From the NCBI GenBank assembly GCA_903913345.1, contig CAIWLA010000391.1, forward strand, positions 1-8,264: a stretch of DNA of 8,264 nucleotides, read 5' to 3'. A program made the position numbers and the translations under genes. Every line of letters starts with the position of its first letter. Positions within the stretch are counted from its first letter, which is position 1. The notes beneath the pieces were generated by a model, which saw only the letters and a program-made list of their open reading frames with translations, did no database searches and was not told where the DNA came from. Positions 1 to 6,703 of this stretch are shown one piece after another. This DNA comes from an uncultured Magnetococcales bacterium. GTDB taxonomy: Bacteria; Pseudomonadota; Magnetococcia; Magnetococcales; Magnetaquicoccaceae.

Positions 1-39
1 CTCGCGGCCCCGCGCCTTGTCTGAAGGCCTTTGGTGCTC

Positions 40-73
40 GAATGTCAACACGCCCTAGGGCGTGTTGACATTC
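40..73. repeat. Perfect 34-bp palindrome centred on CTAG
   Basis: The 15-nt arm GAATGTCAACACGCC (40-54) is followed by CTAG (55-58) and by the exact reverse complement of the arm (59-73), so the whole 34 bp is self-complementary. As RNA it would form a 15-bp stem with a CUAG loop. On the plus strand it is followed by AAATTTTTG, so it could end a rightward transcript entering from the left; the other side has no T-run. A second reading is two insertion-sequence ends lying head to head: GGGCGTGTTGACATTC would be a terminal inverted repeat facing outward on each side of a central TA. The sequences beyond the two arms differ, which suits left and right ends of an element. The palindrome is certain; its role is inference. 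Confidence 0.9.
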
Positions 74-310
74 AAATTTTTGTTGAAAGACCACACTGTC
101 AGGGAGGTCCAGGAGGGGATGGATCGCCTGGAAAACGGCTTGAAAAAGCCGTAAATTACCCAGGCGTTGATTAAACTCCACGAGTTGGGCCAGTACGACG
201 ATGCTGAACTGGTGCGCAAAAAGGCTGCTGTCCTTCAGGAAATTGCCAACCAAACCGTATATCACGATCCTCCAACTCCAGGGGGCCAGACCGCAGACGC
301 TTTGGATTGA
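59..310 (+). pseudogene. Remnant of an unrecognised gene, broken by one in-frame stop
   Basis: The frame beginning at 59, just after a TAG at 56-58, is open to TAA at 152-154 and then open again in the same frame to TGA at 308-310. Before the stop it reads like a helical, charged peptide (KDHTVREVQEGMDRLENGL); after it continues ITQALIKLHELGQYDDAEL and ends in a Pro/Gly-rich tail. Both halves look coding: third positions upstream of the stop are mostly G or C, and the residues form plausible amphipathic helices. A single change of CAA or GAA to TAA would explain the break. There is no good ribosome site or ATG at the 5' end, where the frame runs into the palindrome, so the N-terminus was probably lost too. 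I do not recognise the family. A short intact protein from TTG at 167 is possible but less likely. Confidence 0.42.
135..152 (-). terminator. Small hairpin, possible weak terminator of the hyp operon
   Basis: ACGGCTT (135-141) and AAGCCGT (146-152) are exact reverse complements around a 4-nt loop. Read on the minus strand, the direction of hyp transcription, the stem is followed by a short T-run (TTTTCC, sharing its first T with the stem). The stem is only 7 bp and lies about 160 bp past the hypE stop, so termination here is a guess. No better terminator is visible between this hairpin and hypE. Confidence 0.2.
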
Positions 311-313
311 CCC

Positions 314-1318
314 TTAACAAATGCGGGGCAGGGGATCTTCTTCCAACTCTTCCAGTAGACGTTCACCGCCCAGGATGGTTTCCAGGAGGGATCTGGCCGG
401 TCCAGTCTCCAGGGTACCGATGAGGGTTGATTGTTCAGCACCTGAGTCCACCCAGTGCCGAAGTACCTCATCCGCCTGATCCGCCGCCACGACCGCGACC
501 ACGCGGCCCTCACAGGCCAGGTAAAGGGGATCGTACCCCAGAATTTCACACACCGCCCGCACAGAATATCGGACGGGCAGGTCATGTTCCCGCAGGCGCA
601 CGGTCAATCCTGTCATGTGAGCCAACTCATGGGCCACAGTGGCCAGGCCACCACGGGTGGGATCCCGCATGAATCGCAGACCCGACAATTGCCGCACCGA
701 GCGTGTGAGGGGTAGGACAGAAGCGGAGTCGGACTGTACATCTCCTCGAAGACCGAAGGATTCGCGGGCCAGCAATACGGCGGTGCCATGATCTCCCACC
801 GGACCGGATACCAGTAGCGCGTCCCCTGGACGGATCCGTTCCATCCCCAGCATCACGCCCGATGGACGTAGGCCCACCCCGGTCGTGGTGAAATAGATTC
901 CGCCCCCATTGCCTCTGGGCACCACCTTGGTGTCTCCCGCCACCACCACCATACCCGCCGCTCGGCTTGCACCCGCCATGGAGGCCACCAAACGGTCGAG
1001 CACGGCCCATTCCAATCCCTCTTCAATGATGGCGGACACCGTGAGATACCAGGGATCCGCCCCGGCCACCGCCAGATCATTGATTGTGCCATGCACGGCC
1101 AACGAGCCGATGTCGCCGCCGGGAAATTCCAAAGGCTGGACCGTGAAACCGTCCGTGGTGATCACCATCTCCCCACCCGTCGGTGCAGGAACCGGGGCCG
1201 CATCCAGTCGGGTGTCCAGCAGTGGATTGCCCAGGTGACGTGCGAAGATGTCGGTGATCAACGCCTTCATTAATCGTCCGCCGTTGCCGTGGGCCAGGGA
1301 GATATGGGTGTCGAACAT
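314..1318 (-). CDS. hypE: HypE, carbamoyl dehydratase / cyanide donor for [NiFe]-hydrogenase maturation
   Basis: HypE receives the carbamoyl group from HypF on its C-terminal cysteine and dehydrates it with ATP to a thiocyanate, which supplies the cyanide ligands of the Ni-Fe site (family knowledge). The 334-residue protein has the usual length and ends in PRIC, so the essential Cys334 is present. It has the PurM/AIRS fold signature: a Gly-rich N-terminus (HGNGG at 10-14), TTDGF near 54-58, the nucleotide-site segment GDT at 128-130, and the C-terminal domain motif RDPTRGGLA at 218-226. The ATG at 1316-1318 follows hypF by 16 bp, with GAGGG about 9 nt upstream as ribosome site. It is the last gene of the hyp operon, and its stop lies 3 bp from the end of the convergent broken frame. 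Confidence 0.97.
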   Translation of the reverse strand: MFDTHISLAHGNGGRLMKALITDIFARHLGNPLLDTRLDAAPVPAPTGGEMVITTDGFTVQPLEFPGGDIGSLAVHGTINDLAVAGADPWYLTVSAIIEEGLEWAVLDRLVASMAGASRAAGMVVVAGDTKVVPRGNGGGIYFTTTGVGLRPSGVMLGMERIRPGDALLVSGPVGDHGTAVLLARESFGLRGDVQSDSASVLPLTRSVRQLSGLRFMRDPTRGGLATVAHELAHMTGLTVRLREHDLPVRYSVRAVCEILGYDPLYLACEGRVVAVVAADQADEVLRHWVDSGAEQSTLIGTLETGPARSLLETILGGERLLEELEEDPLPRIC

Positions 1319-1334
1319 GGTGTTTTTCCCTCAT

Positions 1335-3590
1335 TCAAGAAGCGTAAATGGCCTCCAGCACCTGGCCAAAGGCCAGTCCGCCGTCGTTGCAAGGCACCTG
1401 CCGGGACAGAAGCACTGTGAACCCATCCTCTTCCAGGAGGGTTTGCGACTGCTCGGTCAGGCGTCGATTCTGGAACACCCCCCCCGCCAGTCCCACCCGC
1501 TGCCAGCCGGTTTCGTCGCGCAAGATGCGGGCTTGTGCCCTCAGTGCATAAGCCAGGGTGGCGTGAAAATCTGCCGCTGCCGCGTTGGGATCATGGAGTG
1601 GCTCCATCACGGTCTCCAGCCAGGGCAGCCAGTCCGTTACCCACACACCGTTGAGGTCGGGCGTCAGCGGGAGGAGGGTGGCTCGGCCCCTGCCCCGCGC
1701 CGCTGCTTCCAGCATCATGGGTGCCTGTCCCTCGAAACTGGTTCGCTCGATGCCCAGGATGCGGGCAGCGGCCGCATCGAAAAGCCGTCCCACCGCATGG
1801 GTGGCCGGGGCATTGACCCCTTTTGTCCAGGCTCGGCGCAGCAGTTCCAGGTCCATGCCAGCCGGCACAGGGGATTCATGACCGGTTTCCCAGAGCAACG
1901 CCAGCAGGCTGCGCCATGGCTCATGCGCAGCCCGATCGCCCCCCGGCGGTCGAAAGGAGCGAAAGGTGGCACGGCGTTGCCAGTGACCGGGATATCCCGC
2001 CAATGCCTCGCCACCCCACAGGGTGCCGTCCGGCCCCAGGCCCACCCCGTCCCAGGTGAAGACCAGTGCCGGGTTGTCGGGACCGTGTTCCCCCAATAAA
2101 GCAGAGGCATGGGCCGCATGGTGTCCCACCGTCATGACGGGCAGTCCCGATCGGCGCGCCCAGCGCGTGGCGTGGTAACCGGGATGCGTGTCGCACACCA
2201 CCTGTTCCGCCGTTACTCCATACAGTTCCTGCCATTTTTCCCCCACCTGTGTGAATACATCGATTCCCCTCGGTGTGTCCAGATCGCCGATGTGCGGGGA
2301 GATGACCACGCGACGTTCCCAGGCCAGGGCCACGGTGTTTTTCATCTGCCCACCCACCGCCAGCAGGGGACGGGGCAGGGGACGGGGCAGGGTGAGTTCC
2401 AGCGGGGCGTTGCCCCGACCCAGACGCAAAGGCCGGGGCGAATTGGCCATGACCCGGTATAGCGGATCATCAGCGGGTCGCAGGATGGGCCGATCATGGT
2501 GCAACCAGGCCTCCGCCACATGCCCCAACCGGGCCTCTGCCTGATCGGGGTCGATGAGCACCGGCTCCCCGGAGACGTTTCCGGAAGTGGCCACCAGGGG
2601 GAGACCCAGGGCATCCAGCAGCAGATGATGCAGGGGGGAGTAGGGCAACAGGATGCCTACCTCGTCCAGGCCGGGGGCAATGCCCGCAGACAGGGGGGCA
2701 TGGGCACGTTGTCGCACCAGTACAATGGGGCGCATGGCATCGGTGAGCAAAGAGGCCTCCTCAGGCGAGGGCAGGGCCAGTAGGCGTACACCCTCCAGTC
2801 CATCCGCGCCTTGCCACGGGACCATGACCGCCAGCGGTTTGTGGGGACGGGGCTTGAGTCGCCGGATGCGCGCCACGGCGGCATCGTCGTGTGCCAAACA
2901 CATCAAGTGATATCCGCCGATCCCCTTGATCCCCACCACCCGTCCCGCTGTGAGGGCCGCTGTCGCCCGCTCCAGGGCACCTTCCCGGTGGCGTATCCCG
3001 CTGGTATCCACAAAGGTTAAATGGGGGCCGCACAGTGGGCAGGCCAGGGGTTGGGCGTGAAAGCGGCGGTCCATCGGATCCCGGTATTCCTGCAGGCAGG
3101 CGGGACAGAGGGGAAATCCGGCCATGGCGGTGCGGGACCGATCGTAGGGCAGGGCCTCCACGAGGGTATAACGGGGACCGCACTGGGTGCAGTTGATGAA
3201 CGGATAACGATAACGCCGGGCGTCGGCATCCCGCATTTCCGCCAGGCACTCGTCACAGGCAAACAGGTCCGGTGGCAGATGGGCCTGACCAGGCGAACCC
3301 TCGGCACTGTCCAGGATGACAAAGGGATCTGTTGCCTCCGGAAAAGCCGGTGTTGCCCATTCCAGTACGGGTCGGGCCAGGGGCGGGGCATTGTCGAGCA
3401 GTTCCCGCTGAAAGCGGTTCAGGGAGACGGGGGTGCCCTGGACCAAAATTTCCACCCGACCCGCAACGTTGCGCACCCAGCCCGCCAGTTCCAGTCGCCG
3501 CGCCAGATTGTAGACGAAGGGGCGAAATCCAACCCCCTGCACCCGTCCGGTGAGCACCAGACGCAACGCCCGACATTCAGTGTCGGCCAC
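1335..3590 (-). CDS. hypF: HypF, carbamoyltransferase for hydrogenase maturation
   Basis: HypF converts carbamoyl phosphate and ATP to a carbamoyl adenylate and passes the group to HypE. From GTG at 3588-3590 it is 751 residues, the usual size. Domains in order: acylphosphatase at about 8-95 with the GVGFRPF loop (catalytic Arg23) and Asn41; two zinc-finger-like units with Cys112/115/134/137 and Cys162/165/184/187; a YrdC-like domain at about 203-395 ([21 protein letters not shown]); and a Kae1/TobZ-like C-terminal domain from about 410 with [11 protein letters not shown] at 488-498, [16 protein letters not shown] and LAGGVFQN. The frame stays open 69 codons upstream, but that part lies over hypD and has no HypF similarity; the GTG start places the acylphosphatase at the very N-terminus as in known HypF. 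It overlaps hypD by 14 bp. A Pro-rich PRPL repeat at 402-409 links the YrdC and Kae1-like parts and is encoded by a 12-bp tandem duplication. Confidence 0.96.
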   Translation of the reverse strand: MADTECRALRLVLTGRVQGVGFRPFVYNLARRLELAGWVRNVAGRVEILVQGTPVSLNRFQRELLDNAPPLARPVLEWATPAFPEATDPFVILDSAEGSPGQAHLPPDLFACDECLAEMRDADARRYRYPFINCTQCGPRYTLVEALPYDRSRTAMAGFPLCPACLQEYRDPMDRRFHAQPLACPLCGPHLTFVDTSGIRHREGALERATAALTAGRVVGIKGIGGYHLMCLAHDDAAVARIRRLKPRPHKPLAVMVPWQGADGLEGVRLLALPSPEEASLLTDAMRPIVLVRQRAHAPLSAGIAPGLDEVGILLPYSPLHHLLLDALGLPLVATSGNVSGEPVLIDPDQAEARLGHVAEAWLHHDRPILRPADDPLYRVMANSPRPLRLGRGNAPLELTLPRPLPRPLLAVGGQMKNTVALAWERRVVISPHIGDLDTPRGIDVFTQVGEKWQELYGVTAEQVVCDTHPGYHATRWARRSGLPVMTVGHHAAHASALLGEHGPDNPALVFTWDGVGLGPDGTLWGGEALAGYPGHWQRRATFRSFRPPGGDRAAHEPWRSLLALLWETGHESPVPAGMDLELLRRAWTKGVNAPATHAVGRLFDAAAARILGIERTSFEGQAPMMLEAAARGRGRATLLPLTPDLNGVWVTDWLPWLETVMEPLHDPNAAAADFHATLAYALRAQARILRDETGWQRVGLAGGVFQNRRLTEQSQTLLEEDGFTVLLSRQVPCNDGGLAFGQVLEAIYAS
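2364..2392 (+). repeat. 12-bp tandem duplication forming a G-quadruplex motif inside hypF
   Basis: The unit CAGGGGACGGGG occurs twice in tandem (2364-2375 and 2376-2387) and is followed by CAGGG. This gives four GGGG runs (2366-2369, 2372-2375, 2378-2381, 2384-2387), each separated by two bases, plus a fifth GGG at 2390-2392. The G-rich strand is the template strand of hypF, so the mRNA is C-rich here. On the protein side the duplication encodes PRPL twice, in the linker between the YrdC-like and Kae1-like domains of HypF. Confidence 0.9.
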
Positions 3591-4665
3591 TGGACCACCA
3601 GATGCGGCAGGCCCCTTCGTCGGAAACCATGCAAGGCCCCACTGGTTGCCGAGGCGTACAGGGATGGCCGTACAGACGGCAGGCGGTGGGACGCAGGCGT
3701 CCCAGCACCACCTGGGCGCAGCCGCAGCCGGGGGGCATGGCCCCGCGATGCGGATGTGCGTTGTGGACAAAGGCATCGGGAAAACGATGGCGGGCATCGT
3801 GTTCCCGCAGGCCTTCGGTCAGGGCGTATCCCGATCGGGGAATCACCCCCAGGCCACGCCAGGGGGCATCGATCACGGTGAAGCGGGTCGCAAGCCATTG
3901 TCTGGCCTCCCGGTTGCCGCCTGGGCGTACCACTTCGGGATAGCAGTTGTCCAGAAAGATTCGTTTTTCCGTTACCTGCCGCAATACCGACCAGAGGGCG
4001 CGCAAAAACTGCTCTGGCGTAAATCCCGCCACTGCGACCGGCAGATGATCTCTTTCCGCCACGAAAGCCCACTCCTCTGGGCCGGCCACAGCGGCCACAT
4101 GGCCCGGTGCCACCAGGGCATCGAAGCCCGGTGTGCCGCTCTCCAGCAACAGGGAGACCGCTGGCCAGGTGAGCCGCCCGGACAGAAGAACGGTCAAATT
4201 GTCCGGCATGCCCTGGGCCACCATGGCCGCCACCGGGGCCATGGTGGTCTCAAACCCCACGGCGAAAAACACCACCTGCCGCTCCGGTTGTGCCCTGGCC
4301 ATGGTCACGGCCTCCTGGGGGGAGGCCAGGGGGCGCACATCGCCGCCCGCTGCCCGCGCCTGCTCCAAAGATCGGGGTGTGCCGGGCACTCCGTTGACCG
4401 GTACCCGCAGCATGTCCCCGAAGGTGGTTACCGTCACCCCATGCTCCAGGGCCAGGCGCATGGCGGCGAATACGTCTTCTTCGGGACAGACGCAGACCGG
4501 ACAACCGGGACCGGGGATCAACTCCACCGCTTCGGGCAGTACGGTGCGCAGCCCCGCCAGGGCAATGGTTCGCTCGTGCCCGCCGCAGACGTTCATCACC
4601 CGCACCGACTCCGGAAGGGGCAGATCCCGGATGCGTTTCAGCCATTTCCGCCCATCTTCAGCCAT
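3577..4665 (-). CDS. hypD: HypD, iron-sulfur scaffold for Fe(CN)2CO assembly
   Basis: HypD, with HypC, carries the iron on which two cyanides and one CO are assembled. From ATG at 4663-4665 the protein is 362 residues, close to the 370 or so of E. coli HypD. Family motifs are clear: CGGHERT (Cys27), GPGCPVC (Cys55, Cys58), TFGDMLRVP at 81-89, [12 protein letters not shown] at 133-144, APGHV at 186-190, and a Cys-rich C-terminus with Cys314, 316, 329, 336, 345 and 353 ending in VSDEGAC, where the [4Fe-4S] cluster ligands lie. The frame also opens at an ATG at 4708-4710, but that would add 15 residues inside hypB. The 4665 start overlaps the hypB stop by 8 bp and gives a normal N-terminus, so it is preferred. 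The 14-bp overlap with hypF suggests coupled translation. Confidence 0.96.
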   Translation of the reverse strand: MAEDGRKWLKRIRDLPLPESVRVMNVCGGHERTIALAGLRTVLPEAVELIPGPGCPVCVCPEEDVFAAMRLALEHGVTVTTFGDMLRVPVNGVPGTPRSLEQARAAGGDVRPLASPQEAVTMARAQPERQVVFFAVGFETTMAPVAAMVAQGMPDNLTVLLSGRLTWPAVSLLLESGTPGFDALVAPGHVAAVAGPEEWAFVAERDHLPVAVAGFTPEQFLRALWSVLRQVTEKRIFLDNCYPEVVRPGGNREARQWLATRFTVIDAPWRGLGVIPRSGYALTEGLREHDARHRFPDAFVHNAHPHRGAMPPGCGCAQVVLGRLRPTACRLYGHPCTPRQPVGPCMVSDEGACRIWWSSGRH

Positions 4666-5419
4666 GGCTATCAGAGGTTCCCCCACTGCGTTCCGCCCGC
4701 CATGACTCAAGACAACCCAACCACGACGACATGCCTGCTCCGGTCAGGGCAGAGAGCAGATGACAGGGAGCGGGATTGGCGAGACGCCGCAGATTCGCCT
4801 CGGCGCGTGTCACGTCAAAGTCTGGTACATAAGGCAAAAAATCGGCTTTGGTGAACAGCAGCACATCCGCCGCACGAAACATGACCGGATACTTGGACGG
4901 TTTGTCATCTCCCTCCACCACCGACAGCAATACCACGTTGTGGTGTTGTCCCAAATCGTAGGCCGCAGGACAGACCAGATTGCCCACGTTTTCAATAAAC
5001 AGGAGATCCACATCGTCCAGGTTGATGTCGTGGAGTGCCCGATGCACCCGTTCGGCATCCAGATGACAGGCGTTGCCCGTGTTGATCTGCACCGCCTTCA
5101 CCCCATGGTGGCGCAAGCGTTGGGCGTCGTTCTCGGTGGCCAGATCGCCCACGATCACCACCACGTTCCACTGCCCGGCCAGGCGGTCAATGGTGGACTC
5201 CAGCAGGGCTGTCTTGCCCGATCCGGGGGCAGACATGAGATTGATCGCCAACACCCCATGGGCATCGAAATGTGCCCGGTTGTGCCGGGCGGTCTGATCG
5301 TTGACCGCCAGAATGCCTTCCAGGACGGCCTGTTCCCGTTGTCCCACCGCCGGGCCGGGCCGTCCATCCACCCGCGCCGGTTCGGTGCTCACCCCACAAC
5401 CACACGTTTCGCACACCAT
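4658..5419 (-). CDS. hypB: HypB, nickel-delivery GTPase
   Basis: HypB is a SIMIBI-class GTPase that, with HypA, inserts nickel into the large-subunit precursor. The 253-residue protein starts with a CxxCxC motif (Cys3, Cys6, Cys8), the high-affinity nickel site of E. coli-type HypB. The P-loop is SAPGSGKT at 63-70. The G-domain metal site is Cys118-His119 (NACHLD) with Cys150 in NLVCPA. ENVGN lies at 143-147, and the base-specificity motif is TKAD at 190-193, a Thr variant of NKxD. It lacks the long His-rich N-terminal stretch seen in rhizobial HypB, so it is unlikely to store nickel. The ATG at 5417-5419 has a strong AGGGAGAG ribosome site at 5423-5430 that overlaps the hypA stop; the gap to hypA is 9 bp. 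Confidence 0.97.
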   Translation of the reverse strand: MVCETCGCGVSTEPARVDGRPGPAVGQREQAVLEGILAVNDQTARHNRAHFDAHGVLAINLMSAPGSGKTALLESTIDRLAGQWNVVVIVGDLATENDAQRLRHHGVKAVQINTGNACHLDAERVHRALHDINLDDVDLLFIENVGNLVCPAAYDLGQHHNVVLLSVVEGDDKPSKYPVMFRAADVLLFTKADFLPYVPDFDVTRAEANLRRLANPAPCHLLSALTGAGMSSWLGCLESWRAERSGGTSDSHG

Positions 5420-5428
5420 TTGCTCTCC

Positions 5429-5770
5429 CTATTCCAATTCCACAGAGACCAGCAGCAAGGCATCCCCGGAGATTACCTGGGTGCGCCAGTCGCCACATTT
5501 CGCACAGAGCAGCACGTTGGCCACTGCGGCGCTCTCCTGCCCACAGACCGTGCACCGCACCCGTATCGGTTCCGGTTCTATCATTAATTCAGCCTGTTCG
5601 GCCACTGTGCCCAGACACGCCACAGCAAACGCCTGCTCCAAAGAGTGGGCATCCACCCCGGAAAGGGGTCCGTTGCGTACCCGAATCCGGCCCACCGCCT
5701 CGGCCCGGTTGTCTGCGGCCACCTGCGTCACCTGCTCCAGCAGTGCCTGACAGATCGCCAGCTCATGCAC
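5429..5770 (-). CDS. hypA: HypA, nickel/zinc metallochaperone
   Basis: HypA delivers nickel together with HypB. I place the start at GTG 5768-5770, because HypA proteins begin with Met-His-Glu and the N-terminal amine, His2 and Glu3 region form the nickel site; this start gives exactly M-H-E-L and a normal 113-residue length. An in-frame ATG at 5780-5782 would prepend four residues and bury that site. The zinc hook is two CxxC pairs: Cys73/Cys76 (CTVC) and Cys89/Cys92 (CAKC). The GTG start overlaps the end of hypC by 8 bp. No strong Shine-Dalgarno is visible, so translation probably depends on coupling to hypC. It ends in TAG at 5429-5431, inside the ribosome site of hypB. Confidence 0.94.
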   Translation of the reverse strand: MHELAICQALLEQVTQVAADNRAEAVGRIRVRNGPLSGVDAHSLEQAFAVACLGTVAEQAELMIEPEPIRVRCTVCGQESAAVANVLLCAKCGDWRTQVISGDALLLVSVELE

Positions 5771-5996
5771 GGTCTGGTTCATCCAGCAGAAGATCAAACA
5801 TTTCCCACGATGACCGCGCCTGATCCTCACTCATCCGCTGGATGGCATACCCCACATGCACCATCACATAATCGCCCACCGCCACCGGTTCCCACTGCAA
5901 CAGGAACAGGCTGACATGACGCTCAATTCCCCGTGCTTCACAGACTGCTTCGAACCCGTCTATGTGGATGACGCGCATGGGAATGGCTAGGCACAT
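5763..5996 (-). CDS. hypC: HypC, hydrogenase assembly chaperone
   Basis: HypC binds HypD and the large-subunit precursor and hands over the Fe(CN)2CO group. The 77-residue protein begins MCLAIPMRV, with the essential Cys2 exposed after Met removal, and has the VHVGYAI motif with His47, matching the conserved His of the family. The start at ATG 5994-5996 is fixed by Cys2; the frame extends 11 codons upstream, but no HypC carries such an extension. It is the first gene of the minus-strand operon, so its promoter must lie in the 5997-6178 region. A weak GGA about 9 nt upstream is the only ribosome site visible. Confidence 0.96.
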   Translation of the reverse strand: MCLAIPMRVIHIDGFEAVCEARGIERHVSLFLLQWEPVAVGDYVMVHVGYAIQRMSEDQARSSWEMFDLLLDEPDRA

Positions 5997-6091
5997 GGCT
6001 TTTTTCCAATGGGTGGACGTGACGACCAAACGCTACCAAAAAATATTTTGCAGGAAACGCGCATTTTTCTGTTTTCTTCTTTGGCAGAGTA

Positions 6092-6104
6092 TCGCATTAT
6101 GCGA
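6092..6104. promoter_or_regulatory. Short inverted repeat, possible operator
   Basis: TCGCAT and ATGCGA are perfect reverse complements around one T, in the middle of the divergent intergenic region. The size and position would suit a dimeric regulator acting on both operons. A 6-bp arm can arise by chance in 180 bp, so this stays tentative. Confidence 0.25.
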
Positions 6105-6167
6105 ACGAAGGAAAGCGTTTTGATGGCACGGACGGGCTGAAAGGGCGGTCGCAGACGATTTTTTTTT

Positions 6168-6173
6168 AGGTGG
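6168..6173 (+). promoter_or_regulatory. Ribosome binding site that decides the GTG start of the protease gene
   Basis: AGGTGG lies 5 nt before GTG 6179-6181 and directly after the nine-T run. The other in-frame GTG (6170-6172) sits inside this motif, so it cannot use it. No ATG is in frame until residue 15, inside the catalytic motif. Confidence 0.6.
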
Positions 6174-6178
6174 TCCAT

Positions 6179-6703
6179 GTGGCAGGTCACATTTTCATTC
6201 TGGGCATCGGCAATATTCTGATGCGCGACGATGGTGCCGGTCCACGGGTCATCCACCAACTGCAAGAAGAGTGGAACGGGGAGGCCGGGGTTTTCTTGCT
6301 GGACGGCGGTACGCTGGCCTTCACCCTCTTGCCCACCCTGTGCGCCTGCCCTGCCCTTATTGTGGTGGACGCCGCCCGTTTGGGTCTGGAACCGGGTGCC
6401 ATTGGGCGATTCGAGGGAGAGGCCATGGATGCTTATTTGCGGAGCGGCAAGCACTCTGCCCATGAGGTGGTGATTGCCGATTTGTTGGATATGGCCCGCC
6501 TGCTCAACGCCCTGCCAACCCGTCGGGTGTTGATCGCCATTCAGGCAATCGACGATTCTTTTGGTGAGGTTCTGTCCATTCCGGTGGCCCAAGCCATTCC
6601 CCGTGCGGCGGCGGCGGTGCGTGAGATCGTCAACCAGTGGAGGCGTGATTCCATTTGTCTTTGTGAGGAGATCCCCTATGACAGACCGATCCACATTGGG
6701 TGA
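6179..6703 (+). CDS. [NiFe]-hydrogenase maturation protease (HybD/HyaD/HupD family)
   Basis: These endopeptidases (M52 family) cut the C-terminal extension of the hydrogenase large subunit after nickel insertion. From GTG 6179 the protein is 174 residues, normal for the family. The N-terminus has the signature LGIGNILMRDDGAG; the metal-binding positions that are Glu16, Asp62 and His93 in E. coli HybD correspond here to Asp18, Asp64 (VVDAA) and His95 (SAHEVV). An Asp at the first position also occurs in HycI-type members. The DGG at 42-44 is also typical. The gene overlaps the small subunit by 26 bp and lies upstream of it, whereas in many hup/hya operons the protease follows the structural genes. 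It is presumably the dedicated protease (hynD-like) for the large subunit expected downstream; the subtype is inferred from context. Confidence 0.93.
   Translation: MAGHIFILGIGNILMRDDGAGPRVIHQLQEEWNGEAGVFLLDGGTLAFTLLPTLCACPALIVVDAARLGLEPGAIGRFEGEAMDAYLRSGKHSAHEVVIADLLDMARLLNALPTRRVLIAIQAIDDSFGEVLSIPVAQAIPRAAAAVREIVNQWRRDSICLCEEIPYDRPIHIG
6665..6670 (+). promoter_or_regulatory. Ribosome binding site of the small-subunit gene
   Basis: GAGGAG lies 7 nt before ATG 6678-6680, inside the end of the protease gene. It sets the start of the small subunit at the Tat signal peptide rather than at earlier codons of the same open frame. Confidence 0.8.

Larger units (their letters stand above)
5997..6178. 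promoter_or_regulatory. Divergent intergenic region between hypC and the hydrogenase genes
   Basis: This 182-bp region is AT-richer than the flanking genes and must hold promoters for both directions. It contains an inverted repeat TCGCAT-T-ATGCGA (6092-6104), three copies of AAACGC (6028-6033, 6055-6060 and, inverted, 6115-6120), and a run of nine T at 6159-6167 just before the protease ribosome site. The minus strand has a CATAAT hexamer inside the inverted repeat that resembles a -10 box, but it has no good -35. No sigma-54 site with correct GG-N10-GC spacing and no FNR palindrome were found. Regulation is therefore open. Confidence 0.5.

Noticed and set aside
1..313. tRNA, other RNA gene or CRISPR array in the gene-poor left edge
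   Set aside because: No cloverleaf, no regularly spaced repeats and no known RNA motif could be seen; only the palindrome, the hairpin and the broken frame are present.
3591..3797. 69-codon N-terminal extension of hypF
   Set aside because: It lies entirely inside hypD in another frame, is rich in Pro/Ala/Cys and has no HypF counterpart; the GTG at 3590 gives the normal N-terminus.
3550..4854. 434-codon open frame on the plus strand across hypD and hypB
   Set aside because: It is antisense to clearly conserved genes, has no recognisable domain and is rich in His, Gly and Gln as expected from the reverse strand of GC-rich coding DNA.
6124..6138. Sigma-54-like promoter (TGGCAC then GGGCT)
   Set aside because: The GG and GC elements are 9 bp apart instead of 10, and the -12 part does not match TTGC. 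A second candidate at TGGCAGAGTATCGCA has the same spacing fault.
6561..6677. Upstream extension of the small-subunit frame
   Set aside because: It lies inside the protease gene; the ATG at 6678 has a strong ribosome site and begins the Tat signal peptide.
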